Positions 45,440-57,190 of a DNA stretch of 64,000 nt are shown piece after piece. Position 1 is the first letter of the stretch. Every line of letters begins with the position of its first letter. A program made the position numbers and the translations under genes. The DNA comes from Manis javanica (lineage: Eukaryota > Chordata > Mammalia > Pholidota > Manidae): positions 188,115,851-188,179,850 of the forward strand of contig NC_133156.1 in NCBI RefSeq assembly GCF_040802235.1, given 5' to 3'. Under the pieces are notes generated by a model. That model was not told where the DNA came from. It did no database searches and was given only the letters and a program-made list of their open reading frames with translations.

Positions 45440-45910
45440 ATATTAGTTATTGCTGTATCACAAATTATCTCTAAAACTTAGTAGCTTAAACCAATGAACA
45501 CTTGTTATCTCCCAGTTATCAGGAGCAGCTTAGCTGGGTGATCTGACTCCATAACTCTGGGAGGTGGCAGTCAAGATGTTGGCCCGGGCTGCCATTCTCT
45601 GAGAGGTTGACTGAAGCTGAAGGGTCCATTTCCAAGCTCACTCATGTGGCTGTTGGCAGGAGGCCACAGGAGGCCTCTTGAGAGGGCTTCTCATGACAAA
45701 GTTTCACTCAAGATAAATGAGAGAGCAAGTGAGAGAGCCTAAGATGGAAATTACAACCTTTTGTAACCTCAACATGAAGTGACGTACCATCGCTTCTGCT
45801 GCATTCTGTTGTCACTCAGAGTGACCCTGTTGCATTGTGGGAGAGGACTGCACAAGGTGTGAGTACCAGACAGGGGTAGGAAGAGCATTGGGGGCCATTT
45901 TGGAGGCATC
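45440..45910 (-). mobile_element. MLT1-type (MaLR) LTR, antisense
   Basis: 'tattagttattgctgtatca', 'ctctaaaacttagtagctta', 'gagcagcttagctgggtgat', 'ggcagtcaagatgttggccc', 'gaggttgactgaagctgaag', 'tcatgtggctgttggcagga' give the antisense MLT1 LTR order through most of its length. Confidence 0.85.
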
Positions 45911-45996
45911 GCAAGTATGAAAAAGATAAAACTCACCTGGACGTGTTCTGCATAACCTATCACCATGGCACTGAGAGGTAATTCCTTTATGTCATA

Positions 45997-46048
45997 TGCA
46001 TGTGTATGTGTGTGTGTGTGTATATATGCATTATATATATATATATGC
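45997..46048. repeat. TG/TA compound microsatellite
   Basis: (TG)n followed by (TA)n units with a 'gcat' interruption. Confidence 0.9.
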
Positions 46049-47100
46049 ACCAAAATTTTTCCCCTGTCTCTTAGCTCATATATTCTCTGTATTTTTCCTC
46101 CATCTCCCTTTTCAGATGAAAATCCAGGCTTTGTTTAACTACTTCTGCTGTGGAAGGTGTACATTCAGATTTTATTTTTTTACTAGAAATGCTAAATTTT
46201 GAACATACATATTTGATAGTACAAAATATAAAGTGAGTCAATGTCTTTATTCCCCTCCTAAACAATTCAACAGCATTAAAAACATTAGATTATCCCTCTC
46301 CTAATTAATATATCATCGTTATCTAGTATTTTAGTCCCTTCGCATTTTTATCTATCAGTTTTAGAAACCATTTTTCTTATTTTTAGATTTAACCCCTGGT
46401 TTCCCTATATCTTTACTCACTGTTGTTTCTTGAATCCTCAAGCAAGATAGTCTTGGGTCTAGACTTGGTACCTAGAGGGTTCTTTCCTTTTCTTTTTTTC
46501 TTGAAATCTCAGCATTTCTAGAAGTTTGTAGTAGAAAAAAATATTCAAATTATTTAGTTTACATGTTGCTGGTTATCTCTTTATTCAAGTGTTGTAGGAG
46601 AACTAATATACTTCTTCTTTTTGGAAAACTTAAGCCGAGGGAAGAGATTCTGTGTGTTGATGGAACAGGAGGGAGAGAGGTCAACAAGCAGCAGAATGAG
46701 AATTAGGGGTAAAGGGAGGAAGGAAAGGTAGGTATGGGAGGAGGGAGGGGGCGAGACTTCAGACGTGATGCCTCAGAGGGTGCATGTAAGGGAGTGAGTG
46801 CCCAAGATGCCTTTACCCAGGCCAAACACTAAAGCCCACAGAGGCCAAGTGGATGGGGTAAGGTTGTCCTTGTGGCCTGTGCTTATATATGTGACCCCAG
46901 ATCACAGGAGCATGCTCATGTTCTACTGCGAACACAGGACCAGGAAGCCAGCACAACTGGTACAGAGCCCTGAGAGTCACTGAAGGTCGATTCCCACCAG
47001 GACGAGTGAGGGCTGAGAGAAGAAGTTGATTTTCTTTTTTAAAGATATTAAACATTTCTTACTCATATAATTTGCAAGCTGAGATTCATACCTGCTACCC
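46049..47100. other. Unassigned intergenic DNA
   Basis: AT-rich, no recognisable gene or repeat. Purine-rich run at 46660-46760. Confidence 0.4.
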
Positions 47101-47102
47101 AC

Positions 47103-47132
47103 ATGCACACACACACACACACACACACACAA
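47103..47132. repeat. (CA)n microsatellite
   Basis: About 13 CA units. Confidence 0.95.
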
Positions 47133-47780
47133 ATTTTTTTTAAACTAGTCCGCAGTCATATATTTTGTATTCTGCTGTTTTTGACTTCAGCTACATTATG
47201 GACATATTGCAATGGCATTGTCTATACTTCCCAACACTGTCCACAAAGTATCCCATCATGTAGAGAGCCACTCATCACATGTTCTGCTTCACTGGCCAGG
47301 AGTGCAAAGTGAGGTCACCTTCCTTTCACTCCTCAAAGACCCCATTCCCCATTGCACTTACAGGGAGAAACCCTCTCTTCCCTCCACAGGAGCCCTTGGC
47401 CCTCCTATAACCTGTCATAACCCTACCTTCCCACCCCCCAGGTGCCACCTAAGCCCAGCAGGTCAGGCCAGTTCTGGTGACTCTCACCTGGAGGCAACAA
47501 AGCAGGTGGCCTGCTCCTCCCGGGGACCCGGCTACTTCTTACCAGCAGCTTGGCAAGTGGATGTATTTCCTGTCCCCCGGGATGGCAGTGACGCAGCCTG
47601 TTTGGTCAACCCTAAATGGAGCTCTTAGTTACTATGTACAGGTTTTGGGGGATTCAGTGGGGAAACAAAGGATTAAAACTATTGTAATCACAAAGGCTGG
47701 CCACCCTGTTCTCATTCTCCCTCTTCTGGAAACATGGTAGAATTGCACCTCCCCGCCCTCCTAGTGAGGCCCTGTGAGGG
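47133..47780. other. Unassigned intergenic DNA
   Basis: A 138-codon frame at 47212-47628 has no domain and no splice context. Confidence 0.4.
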
Positions 47781-47784
47781 CTGG

Positions 47785-48045
47785 TGGACAGAGGAAGCAG
47801 CCGACTCCATGAGCCAGTTCATAATTTGTCACATTTTCTAACTTCCTGCCACTGCTGCTGTCACCATTCCACAGGGCGGCTACTCCATCAGCTTGGGTTC
47901 CTGAGTGAGGACCACGGAGGAGAGCCCCCAACCACCCCAAGGCGGACATTCAGAATGAATATAAAATAGACCTTCATTGCTTTAACCACTGAGATTTGCA
48001 TATGCTTTGTTACCACAGCATAACCTGATCTACCCTAACTGATTA
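47785..48045 (+). repeat. MaLR-type LTR 3' part, sense
   Basis: 'ccttcattgctttaaccact', 'gagatttgcatatgctttgt' and 'taccacagcataacctgatc' match the sense 3' end of MLT1/MST-class LTRs ('...ttaagccactgagattttgg...gttacagcag'). Confidence 0.6.
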
Positions 48046-49475
48046 ATTTTTTTAAAAAGGATGAACCTACTCAAGGTTACGGAGGCTTAATATTAAAATA
48101 GAAGAGAGGAAAGTATGCAGGTAGTCAGGCCCCTTTAAGGGTCTTCCCCATGCCTCACTCACTGACAGGGGTTACTAGTGCCTTAAAACAGAATAGCTTT
48201 AATGCTTGGACACTGCACGGAACACTTTCCTTTCTACCCCTGAGCAAGTCTAGTTAATTATTTGCAGAACGTCTCTGCCAGGCCTCCATCTTGCTGTAAA
48301 ATTTTATGGCCCTGGTGGGGATCTGAATCCCCCATTCTGCCATGGAAGCATTCGACAGCTTGGAGTTTTCAAAAACAAGATGGCAGATTGAGCTCCAGAA
48401 GGGCTGAGATAGGCGACATAGAGAAGACAAAATTCTTGGAAAGATGAATATCAAAAGTTTTCCTCCTGAGGTGCACAGGGGATTAGGGCGAAGCCTATTT
48501 ACCTGTTACGTGTGATGGGTATGGTGCCCAATGGCTAAGTGCCCAGGGCCCAGGACAGCTAGGAGCCCATGAAAATGTCTTAATTTCTTTTTTAAATTAG
48601 GACCAAAAAAAGAATTTTCAAGTTAAGCAAAATGTTTTAATACATGATATTAATATGGTCATCTTTATACCAACTCAGTAATAAAATATAAATTTTAACA
48701 TTTTTGTGGAGGAAGGGGACGATGGAGGCAAAGGTATCTGGGACCCATGAAAAATCAGACTGTAGCCCCAAAGAAAGGGTTTCATAAGTGGTGCTCATCT
48801 GGGTGACAGTGTCCTTCTTAGAGATGAAAATGACTATGGAATTGCCATCACCTGGACTGTCTTCTTCCTTTCTGAGTATGTTCAGGTTTCCCTAGTCACA
48901 AGAACTGGCTTAGTCTTTGCCTTTTAAGGTTATCTCGGGACCCCCTGAAAGCCCTAAGTGCTAGGGGGAGGATCCTGGATCAAAACAATGCACATAGCCA
49001 TGCACATCCCTCCAGCTTGCCTGCCATGCTTGCCTTTTCCCTTCCTCCTTCTCAACAGCCTTTGACTTTGAGGAACCCATTAGGTTCCAGGGGAGCCTAT
49101 TCCTCACCTAAGTCCAGGGGAGCCACACAAGACCTACTCTAAGCCCATCTTCCCTGGCTGCAGGGATTAACACCCCCCAACCCCCACCAATCATCATTCC
49201 AATCCATAGAGTCAGTCTTAGAACTTCTGCAAGGAATTATGGGGTGCAAACATTCTCCCCTGGGAGGCATGGTGTGCAAAGGTGAATCTGAATTCCTACA
49301 ATTTACCACCCTGATCAAAGCCAAAGGAAATCTTAGAGAAGCTGAGCTAGACACTTATTCAACCACACCTGAGCCATACACCAGATTTTTTTTTCATAGT
49401 TACATAAACTTACAAATTCCCCTTTACCATTAAAGCCAGTTTAGATTAAGTTTTCTGCCTTCAACCAATTGAAAC
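48046..49475. other. Unassigned intergenic DNA
   Basis: No recognisable gene or repeat. Confidence 0.4.
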
Positions 49476-49479
49476 TAAA

Positions 49480-49600
49480 TGTACTATCATTATCCCCACT
49501 GTACAGATTAAGAGCAGAGGGGTAAGTCACTTGCCCAAAGACACATTGCTAATCAGTGTAGGAGCCAGGATTTGGTCTCAGGTGGTGTGACTCCAGAAAC
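49480..49600 (-). repeat. MIR relic
   Basis: 'atcattatccccactgtaca', 'gtaagtcacttgcccaaaga', 'cacattgctaatcagtgtag', 'gagccaggatttggtctcag' are antisense MIR in order. Confidence 0.75.
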
Positions 49601-49759
49601 GATCCAGATTAATCTTAACATATGCTTTGCATTTATATCAAATACTATTTTTTCACAGATTTTGCCTGCAATTCTCCAAACACGTGTTACCTTGTGAAAC
49701 ACTTTAAGCATGAACAGACATAAGCAGAAAAGAGTCACTCTGCATAAGTGACTTTTGTC

Positions 49760-50265
49760 CTACTCTTTATGACCTTTGCACACCATACCCCATTCCAGGA
49801 ATGCGCAGCTGCTACCACATGGAAAGGACCCTCACCCACATACCAAGGGAACTGGGAAATCAGGAATTTGAAAGGCACACGCTCACTGTCTCCTGTCTCT
49901 TCAGCTAACCCTTCTTCCACCCACTCTTGGCTGCCAACCACATTGACTTTCCACCATTTAGGCCCTCACCTCCTTCCTTCAGTTTGACACAGGATCCCAT
50001 TTCTCAGCCTCCAGCCTGCTTTCCCTCCTGCTCATGCTTTTGAGCCTGTTATTTGGCTCAGCACATTCCTGGACACTTGTGCCTCTCCTAGCTTGACCTG
50101 GCCCCCCCGACTCACCTTCCCACACATTCTCAAGTAGCCCACCCGACCCACCTTCAAGGAATGACTTGAAGGGTAATATTCTCCCTTTCTTTCTGTAAAA
50201 TACTTTTGCAAGCCCTCATCCATATGGACAACACACACAGGGGCAAAATAGAGATAATGCATGTG
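49760..50265 (+). repeat. Possible L2 internal/3' relic
   Basis: 'taggccctcacctccttcct' and neighbouring pyrimidine-rich phrases recall sense L2, but the match is weak. Confidence 0.3.
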
Positions 50266-50394
50266 AACAACTCCTTTGAAAAGTTAGACCAAGAAAGAAA
50301 ATGGGGATTGTTCTGTACTTGGAGGGGATGTAGCATGGGGTGGTAGAAGATGCTCATTGTACCCCACTATCAATCCTTCCTTCTTCTATAGTAA

Positions 50395-50785
50395 TAGAGC
50401 CTCTGTATTTAGCTGGGTACCAGCATAAAGGCTCATTTCCCAGCAGGCATGCCATGCTGCTAGAATCTGGCCATTGGGATGTGAGTGGAAGTTATACCAT
50501 ATAGGGAAGGGCTCCCCTTCCTCCCTGTCACTCTTTCCCCATTCTGCTGGCAGGAATGTGAGCTACCACATGCTGTGCAGACAAGGACCCTCCCCTGGGA
50601 ATGGTGGAGCAAGGAGACTGAAGAGGCCGAGGTCCCTGACACATGGTGCCTGCCAACCTGCCAGCCCTGGGCTGCTTAGGCCTGGACACAACGTGAGAGA
50701 CAAGCAACCTTTCATCTTTTAAGCTTCTGTTATTTTGGGTCTTTATAGCAGTCAAACCTACTTTCTAATTAATACAGGTGATAAG
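50395..50785 (+). repeat. LTR-like relic, sense
   Basis: Ends 'aagcttctgttattttgggt', 'ctttatagcagtcaaaccta', 'ctttctaattaatac', which is the common 3' end of old MaLR/MER LTRs. The upstream part ('ggcaggaatgtgagctacca', 'gagcaaggagactgaagagg') is less certain. Confidence 0.5.
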
Positions 50786-51485
50786 ATGGTTCTTCAGTTT
50801 TTTGCTTTTAATGAACTTGGAACATGTTCCAGGGTCAGTCAGAAGAAGCCAGGAGAAAGAAGTTGAAAGCAACAATGATTCAAGGTGATGGTTAAGGGCA
50901 GGCAGGGGCCCTGAGAAGGGAGGAGGAAGAGGGGTCCAAGCCCTAGTGGAGGGGCCTGGCCTTGGTGGTGAGAGGGATGCCCCCCACTTGGACAAGAGGA
51001 ACAGGGAATTTGAGAATTGATAGCAGAAAGCTGAGAAACCTCCTTCTTAATGGCCTCTATTTTCTTAGCAAAACAGGAGGTGGGGGTCCTCTGTGGAGGG
51101 AGAAGCAAGAAAACAAAGCTGAGTTCATATCAGTTCAGAGGTGGGAGAGTGCCTGTGCATCCTTCCCACGGCTGTCGTGCTTGTGTTTTCTGACAGCACA
51201 AAACCTAAAAACCAGACAAGGGTGATTTAACTCACTCTGTCAAGTACCACCCAAGGCCATCCCTGCATGTGACTGGAGAATAAAAGGTTTTCCTATGATT
51301 TATGTTATTAAAAATAGGAACATAAAACAGGCTCACAACCTTATCCAATATATCTAACTTCTCCAAAAGTTTCAAGCTAAAATATATTCATTCAATTATA
51401 ATAAGTTCATTTTGATTAAAATAGCCAGAAAACTGAGACCCAAATAAAACACATAAATGTGGCCATTTCAGCTGTGAGCCAGGCA
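50786..51485. other. Unassigned intergenic DNA
   Basis: No recognisable gene or repeat. Confidence 0.4.
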
Positions 51486-51489
51486 TGGT

Positions 51490-51700
51490 CAGACACCATG
51501 CTAACCTTTTAACATGGCTTAGTTCTCAATCCTATAAAACAGGTGTTTTTCATACTTATTTTATAGATGAGAAAACTGAATACCATAATGATTAAATCAC
51601 TTGTCCTAAATCATACAGCTACTAAAGGAAGGGCCAGAATTTGACCCAAGGTAGATCTGACTCCAAAACTGTGCTCCTACCAAGGGCCCATTGTCTTCCC
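51490..51700 (-). repeat. MIR/L2-type relic
   Basis: 'tttattttatagatgagaaa', 'actgaataccataatgatta', 'catacagctactaaaggaag' and 'gatctgactccaaaactg' follow the antisense MIR order. Confidence 0.75.
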
Positions 51701-52084
51701 TTAGCCCAGGAGGGCTGACCCTGCTGTGCTAGGACCTGACTGTCAGTCCCAAAGTTTTGCTGCCCTTCTAGAAAGCTACAGAATCTTTATGAAAACAAAA
51801 CTTCTGGGGTCAGCCTGATACCTCAGAGTGACCAATTGAGAAATCAGTTTACGTACCCCCCCACTCCCTCACCACACTAATAATTGTGCTACAATAAACA
51901 TCCTCTAAGTTGGTCTAAAGCCCTGGACTTTCTTCACACAACCACATGTTGTACCTAGTGGCCACATGGACATTACTAAAACCCAGCTTCCATCATGCCA
52001 TTCTCCTTTTCCCATTGGCCCATATGGTAAAGGCCAGCCTCCTTAGCCTGGCACTCAAGGATCTTCCGAATAATCTAGGCAGGC
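51701..52084. other. Unassigned intergenic DNA
   Basis: No recognisable gene; faint L2 phrasing ('gccagcctccttagcctggc') near 52030-52070. Confidence 0.35.
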
Positions 52085-52520
52085 TATAGCAGTTAGGAAC
52101 AGATTTAACTGCATGTGATAGAAACCCGAAATAACCATGATGATGTAACAAGATAGAAGCTTTTCCCTAGTACTTAAATGAGGTCATAGATTGGCAGTCC
52201 AGGGATGGTACAGCAGCTTCACATAGTGGTGGGGGTTCCAGGTTGATCATTACATCATTTTTAAAGTGTGGCTCTTGTCCTTGTGGTCTTTGATGTTGTC
52301 TCGAGACCCAGTCATCACATACCTCTCTCAGGCATCAGGATAGAGGAAGGGAGAAAGAAGGATCAAAGGGAAACCCATTCTGTTTTAAGAAGGTTTCCCA
52401 GCAGTTTCTATAAAGCACTTCTATTTATTTCTCATCTGTCAAAACCCAGTGACATGCCCACACACAGTTGAAAGGGAGACTGGGACAAATAAGCATTAAC
52501 CTGGGGAAGCCTTTAACTAT
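52085..52520 (-). repeat. Unnamed interspersed repeat, copy 2
   Basis: 'agttaggaacagatttaact', 'gcatgtgatagaaacccgaa', 'gatagaagcttttccctagt', 'ggcagtccagggatggtaca' and 'acccagtgacatgcccac' match the family copy at 17860-18455. Strand as for copy 1. Confidence 0.5.
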
Positions 52521-52799
52521 AGGATAGAACTGGCTCGGGATTGGCCACCAGCATCCTCTGGTGCTTCTAGAGCTGCCCCATCACCCAGGGCTTCCTTGGG
52601 AACCTTCTCCGGCCATCTGGTCTGGCCTGGACTACTAAATATGATCCATCAGAGGATGCCCCTCCAGTCCCTGCGAGAATCCCAACTCCTTTTTCTGAAG
52701 CCAAGGTCAACAGGACTTCCTTGCCACAGCCTTTCCTGACCACCCTGACCAATGGGGACCACCATGCTTCCGCCAGCAGGACCTCTTGGAAAAGGAAGC

Positions 52800-52920
52800 A
52801 GAGGCTAGAAAGTGCCCAGACTTCAAAGACAGGCAGATCCGAGTTCTGTCTTGGCTCTTGCCCCACTCCCTGTGATCTTGGGCAGTTTTCTTACTTTCCA
52901 TGAGTGCCAGTTGTCTCTTC
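52800..52920 (+). repeat. MIR relic
   Basis: 'acaggcagatccgagttctg', 'ctccctgtgatcttgggcag', 'ttttcttactttccatgagt' follow sense MIR. Confidence 0.65.
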
Positions 52921-53059
52921 TTGTCTTCAGCAACTTGAAGCAGGGAACATAGCAAGGCAAGGTCTGAATTAATTTTTCAGAAGCTACCAGCTGCTTCTCT
53001 GTGTAGTTAGGAGAAAGTCATGTTGGATCGAGGCTTTTTGTTAGGACAGGAGATGTTAT

Positions 53060-53362
53060 TTGCCTCTCTCACTTAAAAAAATATACTATACATATATTTA
53101 TCATTATATATGTATTGATATTATATAATTGTATATTATATATAACATTATATAAACATAATGTATAAATGTAAATATTTTATATTTTATGATAAATTTA
53201 CAAATAATACAAAAATATATAAAATATAGAAATATATAATATAAAATGTTATATTTATACATATATGAATATGTGTAATATGTAATTTTATAAATTATGA
53301 ATATATACATTTATATGCATAAATATATATCATATAACAAAGTAAAATATATAATACAAAAA

Positions 53363-53414
<52 letters not shown>

Positions 53415-53415
53415 C
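53060..53415. repeat. AT-rich block with (TA)n
   Basis: About 350 bp with almost no G or C, ending in a (TA)n run of about 23 units (53366-53411). Short open frames on both strands here are Tyr/Ile-rich artefacts of composition. Confidence 0.95.
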
Positions 53416-55250
53416 AAACAGACCCCCTGCCCTAGGTATAAGAGCTTTATCTTTGACAATTAAAAAGAATAACAGGACTTTTTGCTTTATTTTACAAAGC
53501 AGCCCCTGAGACTCCTCAATATACAGAGTTCTGAAGAGTGAGGGGGACACATTTGCAGAACCATCTCAGAGTCTTAAAGGAAGGCAACCCCTTAACCCTA
53601 GCTCTCTGAGATGTAAACTTACAAGAACTTATTGGGATGTCATTGACCAAATTCTAATGGCAGGAAAACATACCCAGGGCTACAAAGGGGAAGTCTGGGA
53701 AAGGTTAATGGGGAATTAGGGGTGGTGACCTTCATAGGAGTGCATAAAGGCAATCCAGAGGCAGCCACCCTGGTGCAGCATCAGGCTTTAAGAATACATA
53801 GGTGTATTAATTTAAAGCACTGCCACCTTAAAGTGGCACTACTGTGAGCTGGCAAGGACTTGTACCAGCAAGGACATCACCTACAGGACAACGTCTACCA
53901 TTCCTGGATTGCCAATCTGACCTGCATTTGTGTGCTGGCCTGCCCCAGACCGGGCTTCAATAGTGACACTATGTGAAGGCAGCCAAAACAGCAATGCTGG
54001 CGAGCCATCTGCAGATGCAATACTGACCTCTTTGGACTAAGAATTTAGGGTTCTTAGAAAGTTTAAAGGGATGTCTCAAGAAGTAGATGATTAGATTTCA
54101 TGCTAATAAAGGTAAATGGGAGTTACTAATGGTAATATAATAAGAGATATGACTGTATTTGTATCTCGAGGGAGTCACATCATACTTGAAAGAACGCCAC
54201 TCCTGGGTTAGCCCCCAGAGCAGGACATAGGCCTTGGAGAGAAGGCATTTCGAGTAGCTGTCTCCCGGGCTGCCTGCCATGTTGTATGTATCTCCCAGAA
54301 GTTCCCCGCATTGCCTACCGCTTGACTTCTTGCAATGCCAGCAGTGCCAGGGCAAGAAGCAGGGGATGGCCCCGAAGGAACAACAGCTCTGAACCTGTCA
54401 CTAGGTCTCCAACTGACGGAATCCTTTTCCAGGTAATGAAATTACAGTTTGTGCAACTTGCTGGCTGGTTCCTTGCAAACTGTGACGTGGTTTGTGGGTG
54501 GTTTCTTGTCATACCCCTGGACGGAAAGGCCACTTCTTTGTAATCAGATTGTAGAGGTCACCAGGGCTCTTCTGAAACAGGAAGCAATCTCTTTTCAGAG
54601 TTCATTTTACTTGTGGCACATTTTAGCACATCAAACACTTAAGGTTAGGATTTAAAAAATATTTATTCTTCAGGCCAAAGGATCATTTCAAGAAAACTAA
54701 ACTCTTTGTAGAAAGCTTCTCCAAACCTGACTAATTCATTCCTAAAGTAGCTCATGACTCTTGATTACTGGCAGTCCCTTCTTGTTCGTGAGATGACCAG
54801 GAAGAGAGGCAACAAGAGCTCCAGGGACCCAAAGGCAACCGCTGGACTGAACCAGTCCACAGGTGGGTTTTCTTGGGGACATTTCACATGAAAACCCAGG
54901 TTTCTTACTCCTTTTGAACAAGTGGGCAATGTGGCAACTTTGGATTCTCAGAAGGCGATAAAGAGCAGCTGCTGCCTTCTTGTCCTGTTTGGCTGCCGCT
55001 GCCAGCTCTCCTGCAGTCGTAGACTCACCCACTGCGCTTGTTCATGTCACCCACCTGTCCTTGTGGGGATTCAAAGTTGTTCCCACTGGAGAGCTTTGAG
55101 TTCTACAGAAGTTTCTCGTACACCGCCCCCGCAGACAGCAAGACCCCGGGAGACAAGAGACACATCCATGTCATTTCCCCGCTCTATTGCTAGGAACCAG
55201 CGTGGGTTCTCAATAAACATAGAGTGAAAGGATAAAGGAATAAATGGACA
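53416..55250. other. Unassigned intergenic DNA
   Basis: No gene called. 54286-54543 and 54922-55227 hold short open frames with no domain. Confidence 0.4.
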
Positions 55251-55254
55251 GATG

Positions 55255-55360
55255 CCTGTCATGTCTGTCTAGTGTATGCCAGGTATGGTGCCAGGCACCA
55301 AAGGGCCACAAATAAGCCATGATATCAAGGAGTTTGTATCATAATGAGAAAGAGAAAAAG
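55255..55360 (-). repeat. L2-like 3' end relic
   Basis: 'gtatgccaggtatggtgcca', 'ggcaccaaagggccacaaat', 'atatcaaggagtttgtatca' fit the antisense L2 tail ('tgtgccaggcactgtgctaggcactggggat'). Confidence 0.55.
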
Positions 55361-56264
55361 ATAATATAGGTGGTGTGTGTGTGGTATTTTAAGCAAACAT
55401 GATGTATTAACAGTCAGAAGGACAGCTCTGTCTGCTACTGATGAAAACCCCAGCAGGCCCATGGACTGCCTTGTGACTCTCAAGAAATGGTAGTCTTACA
55501 GGCCTTAGCCCCTTTCAGACACAGCCATGTCTCCTGTCAGTAGAATGTTCACTCTCATATAGTAATCAAAATTGAACTTCTGAACTTGACCTTGAATTTG
55601 GAGCTTGGTTTGGCATTGTATTTTCTGCCATCTGCCTGGCTGCCTGAGAAGGGCATAGGGTAGGGTGGCTTTTTGCCCTCCCCATTCCCCTTTCCCACCA
55701 GCAGGTTGACAGGGTCCCTGCCCACAGGGAGAAATGACAAAATGCGAGGTGCTACCTTCATCTCCAAGCACCAGGAAGACCAGCTGGGTAAAGATGAAGC
55801 TTGTGCTCATGAGCACTCTGGGTGTCACTCAGAGATCCCCAAACTGGGGGCTTGCCTGCCCCCAGAATCTGGGGGTTCACCTCCCACTTCCCTATGGCTG
55901 ACATCACCTTGCAGCATGCCCTCCCCCCTCACCGGCCATACAGGATGGGATCAAAGATGTACCCACAACGGCCACTGCAGAGACTTTCCTTGATCCACAA
56001 GAAATGGTGACATTCCCCTTGCTCTGCTTGGGTGGAGGGCAGGTCTTTCCCTCCCAGTGCCTGGCCTCAGGCCACTTCAGCTCACAGGCAGGAATGAGTC
56101 TGGCCTGGTCCACGGAGGCCCCCAACTACAAAGAGCCCACATCGAGCTCTCAAGCCGTCACTGAAGCCCAGTCTCTCTGGGCTGAAGGGGAAGGAAGTGA
56201 TACCCCCACTTAATCTCATCTTCCCCCCTCCAGGCTTACAGCATAGTCCTCTCCCAAGGGACCC
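55361..56264. other. Unassigned intergenic DNA
   Basis: No recognisable gene. Overlapping open frames on both strands at 55505-56213 have no domain. Confidence 0.4.
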
Positions 56265-56604
56265 TGTAACTCCTGGGAGAGGAAATCCTGGGGCAAAATA
56301 CCTAGCTGAAACTGAAATCAGCCAAAAAGAGAAAAAAAGTTTATAACCTGTTTATTGCTTACAAACTGCATTCCGGGGCTGTCTCTCTCTCCTGCTCCTG
56401 CAGAAGCAAGCAAGGACCTTCCCCTCACCTCTCAGGTTCAGATAAGTCCTCAGTTGCCCAGGTAATTACCCACTGACATGGAGATGAACTTCTCTCCACC
56501 CCTGAGGATATGCAAATACACTAAAGCCAGGGGAGACATTCTGGAAATATTACAATTTTACCCACAGGCCACCCCTCCAGAAACCTTGCCCTACAATCTG
56601 CGCA
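56265..56604 (-). mobile_element. Retroviral LTR (3' LTR), 340 bp, antisense
   Basis: On the minus strand the sequence starts TGCGCAGATT directly after a purine-rich tract (PPT, 56605-56616, AGAGGGGGAA) and ends GGAGTTACA, giving TG...CA ends. It carries AATAAA (56351-56356, minus strand) about 90 bp before the end and a perfect octamer ATTTGCAT (56510-56517, minus strand). PPT, TG/CA ends, polyadenylation signal and position after an env-like region together support a 3' LTR. Its class is not determined. Confidence 0.6.
56510..56517 (-). promoter_or_regulatory. Octamer motif in LTR U3
   Basis: ATTTGCAT (minus strand), the consensus POU/Oct factor site, within the LTR. Binding is inferred from the sequence alone. 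Confidence 0.4.
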
Positions 56605-56616
56605 TTCCCCCTCTTC
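56605..56616 (-). promoter_or_regulatory. Polypurine tract (ERV)
   Basis: Minus-strand AAGAGGGGGAA immediately before the LTR's TG. It is the primer site for plus-strand DNA synthesis in retroviruses. Confidence 0.6.
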
Positions 56617-57190
56617 CACAATGGTCCCTGAGAGAGAAAACTGGAGCATTGTGACCAGACTAATGACATAACAACAGCAACAGCAATAATATCATGATAA
56701 TCCTCAAGCTGGAGGATTTAACTAGGTTCAAAGTCTTATGCAGATTGGGTCCATAGCTCGCCCATTCCATAGGCAGGCAGTAGCTGAGGGTTCAGAGCAC
56801 TCATCACGTGGCAGCTGCAGCCAGGGGGCGCATTCAGGCCACAAGGACTGTAGGAGAAAATAACCTTAAGAGCGTTAAGATACATGTTTTAATGACACCA
56901 GCATAGGCAAATTTTATCCATCAGGTAAGATACATACAAGAGAGTGGTCCTGTGATAAAACAGTGGCAGGAATGGGATCTCGTCCTGGTCTAGTATAGCA
57001 GACCTTCACCTTCCTCCCTGTGGGAGTTACAGATGGGTTGATATACAGGGCTACAGGAGGTACATGCACTGGCCCTAAGGATAAAACAAAACTTCCCTGT
57101 AAGATGCTCTTACCTCCTGGATGTCTTGGGTACACTACCATGATCTTTGGGGACCACTCTGCTGTTACTCCAGGAATACACATGAGGTTA
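56617..57190 (-). pseudogene. ERV env-like 3' region, decayed
   Basis: Between a minus-strand open frame (57183-56914, about 89 codons, start codon not ATG-supported) and the PPT there is a short hydrophobic, Leu/Val-rich stretch near 56675-56705 that could be a membrane anchor remnant. The open frame has Cys, Pro and Gly spacing of a secreted viral glycoprotein type but no motif I can assign firmly. Position directly upstream of PPT and LTR is why I call it env-like. The distance between frame and PPT is too short for a full transmembrane subunit, so part is missing. Confidence 0.4.

Noticed and set aside
54045-54060. Telomere-like repeat ('ttagggttcttag')
   Set aside because: A single TTAGGG word, no array.
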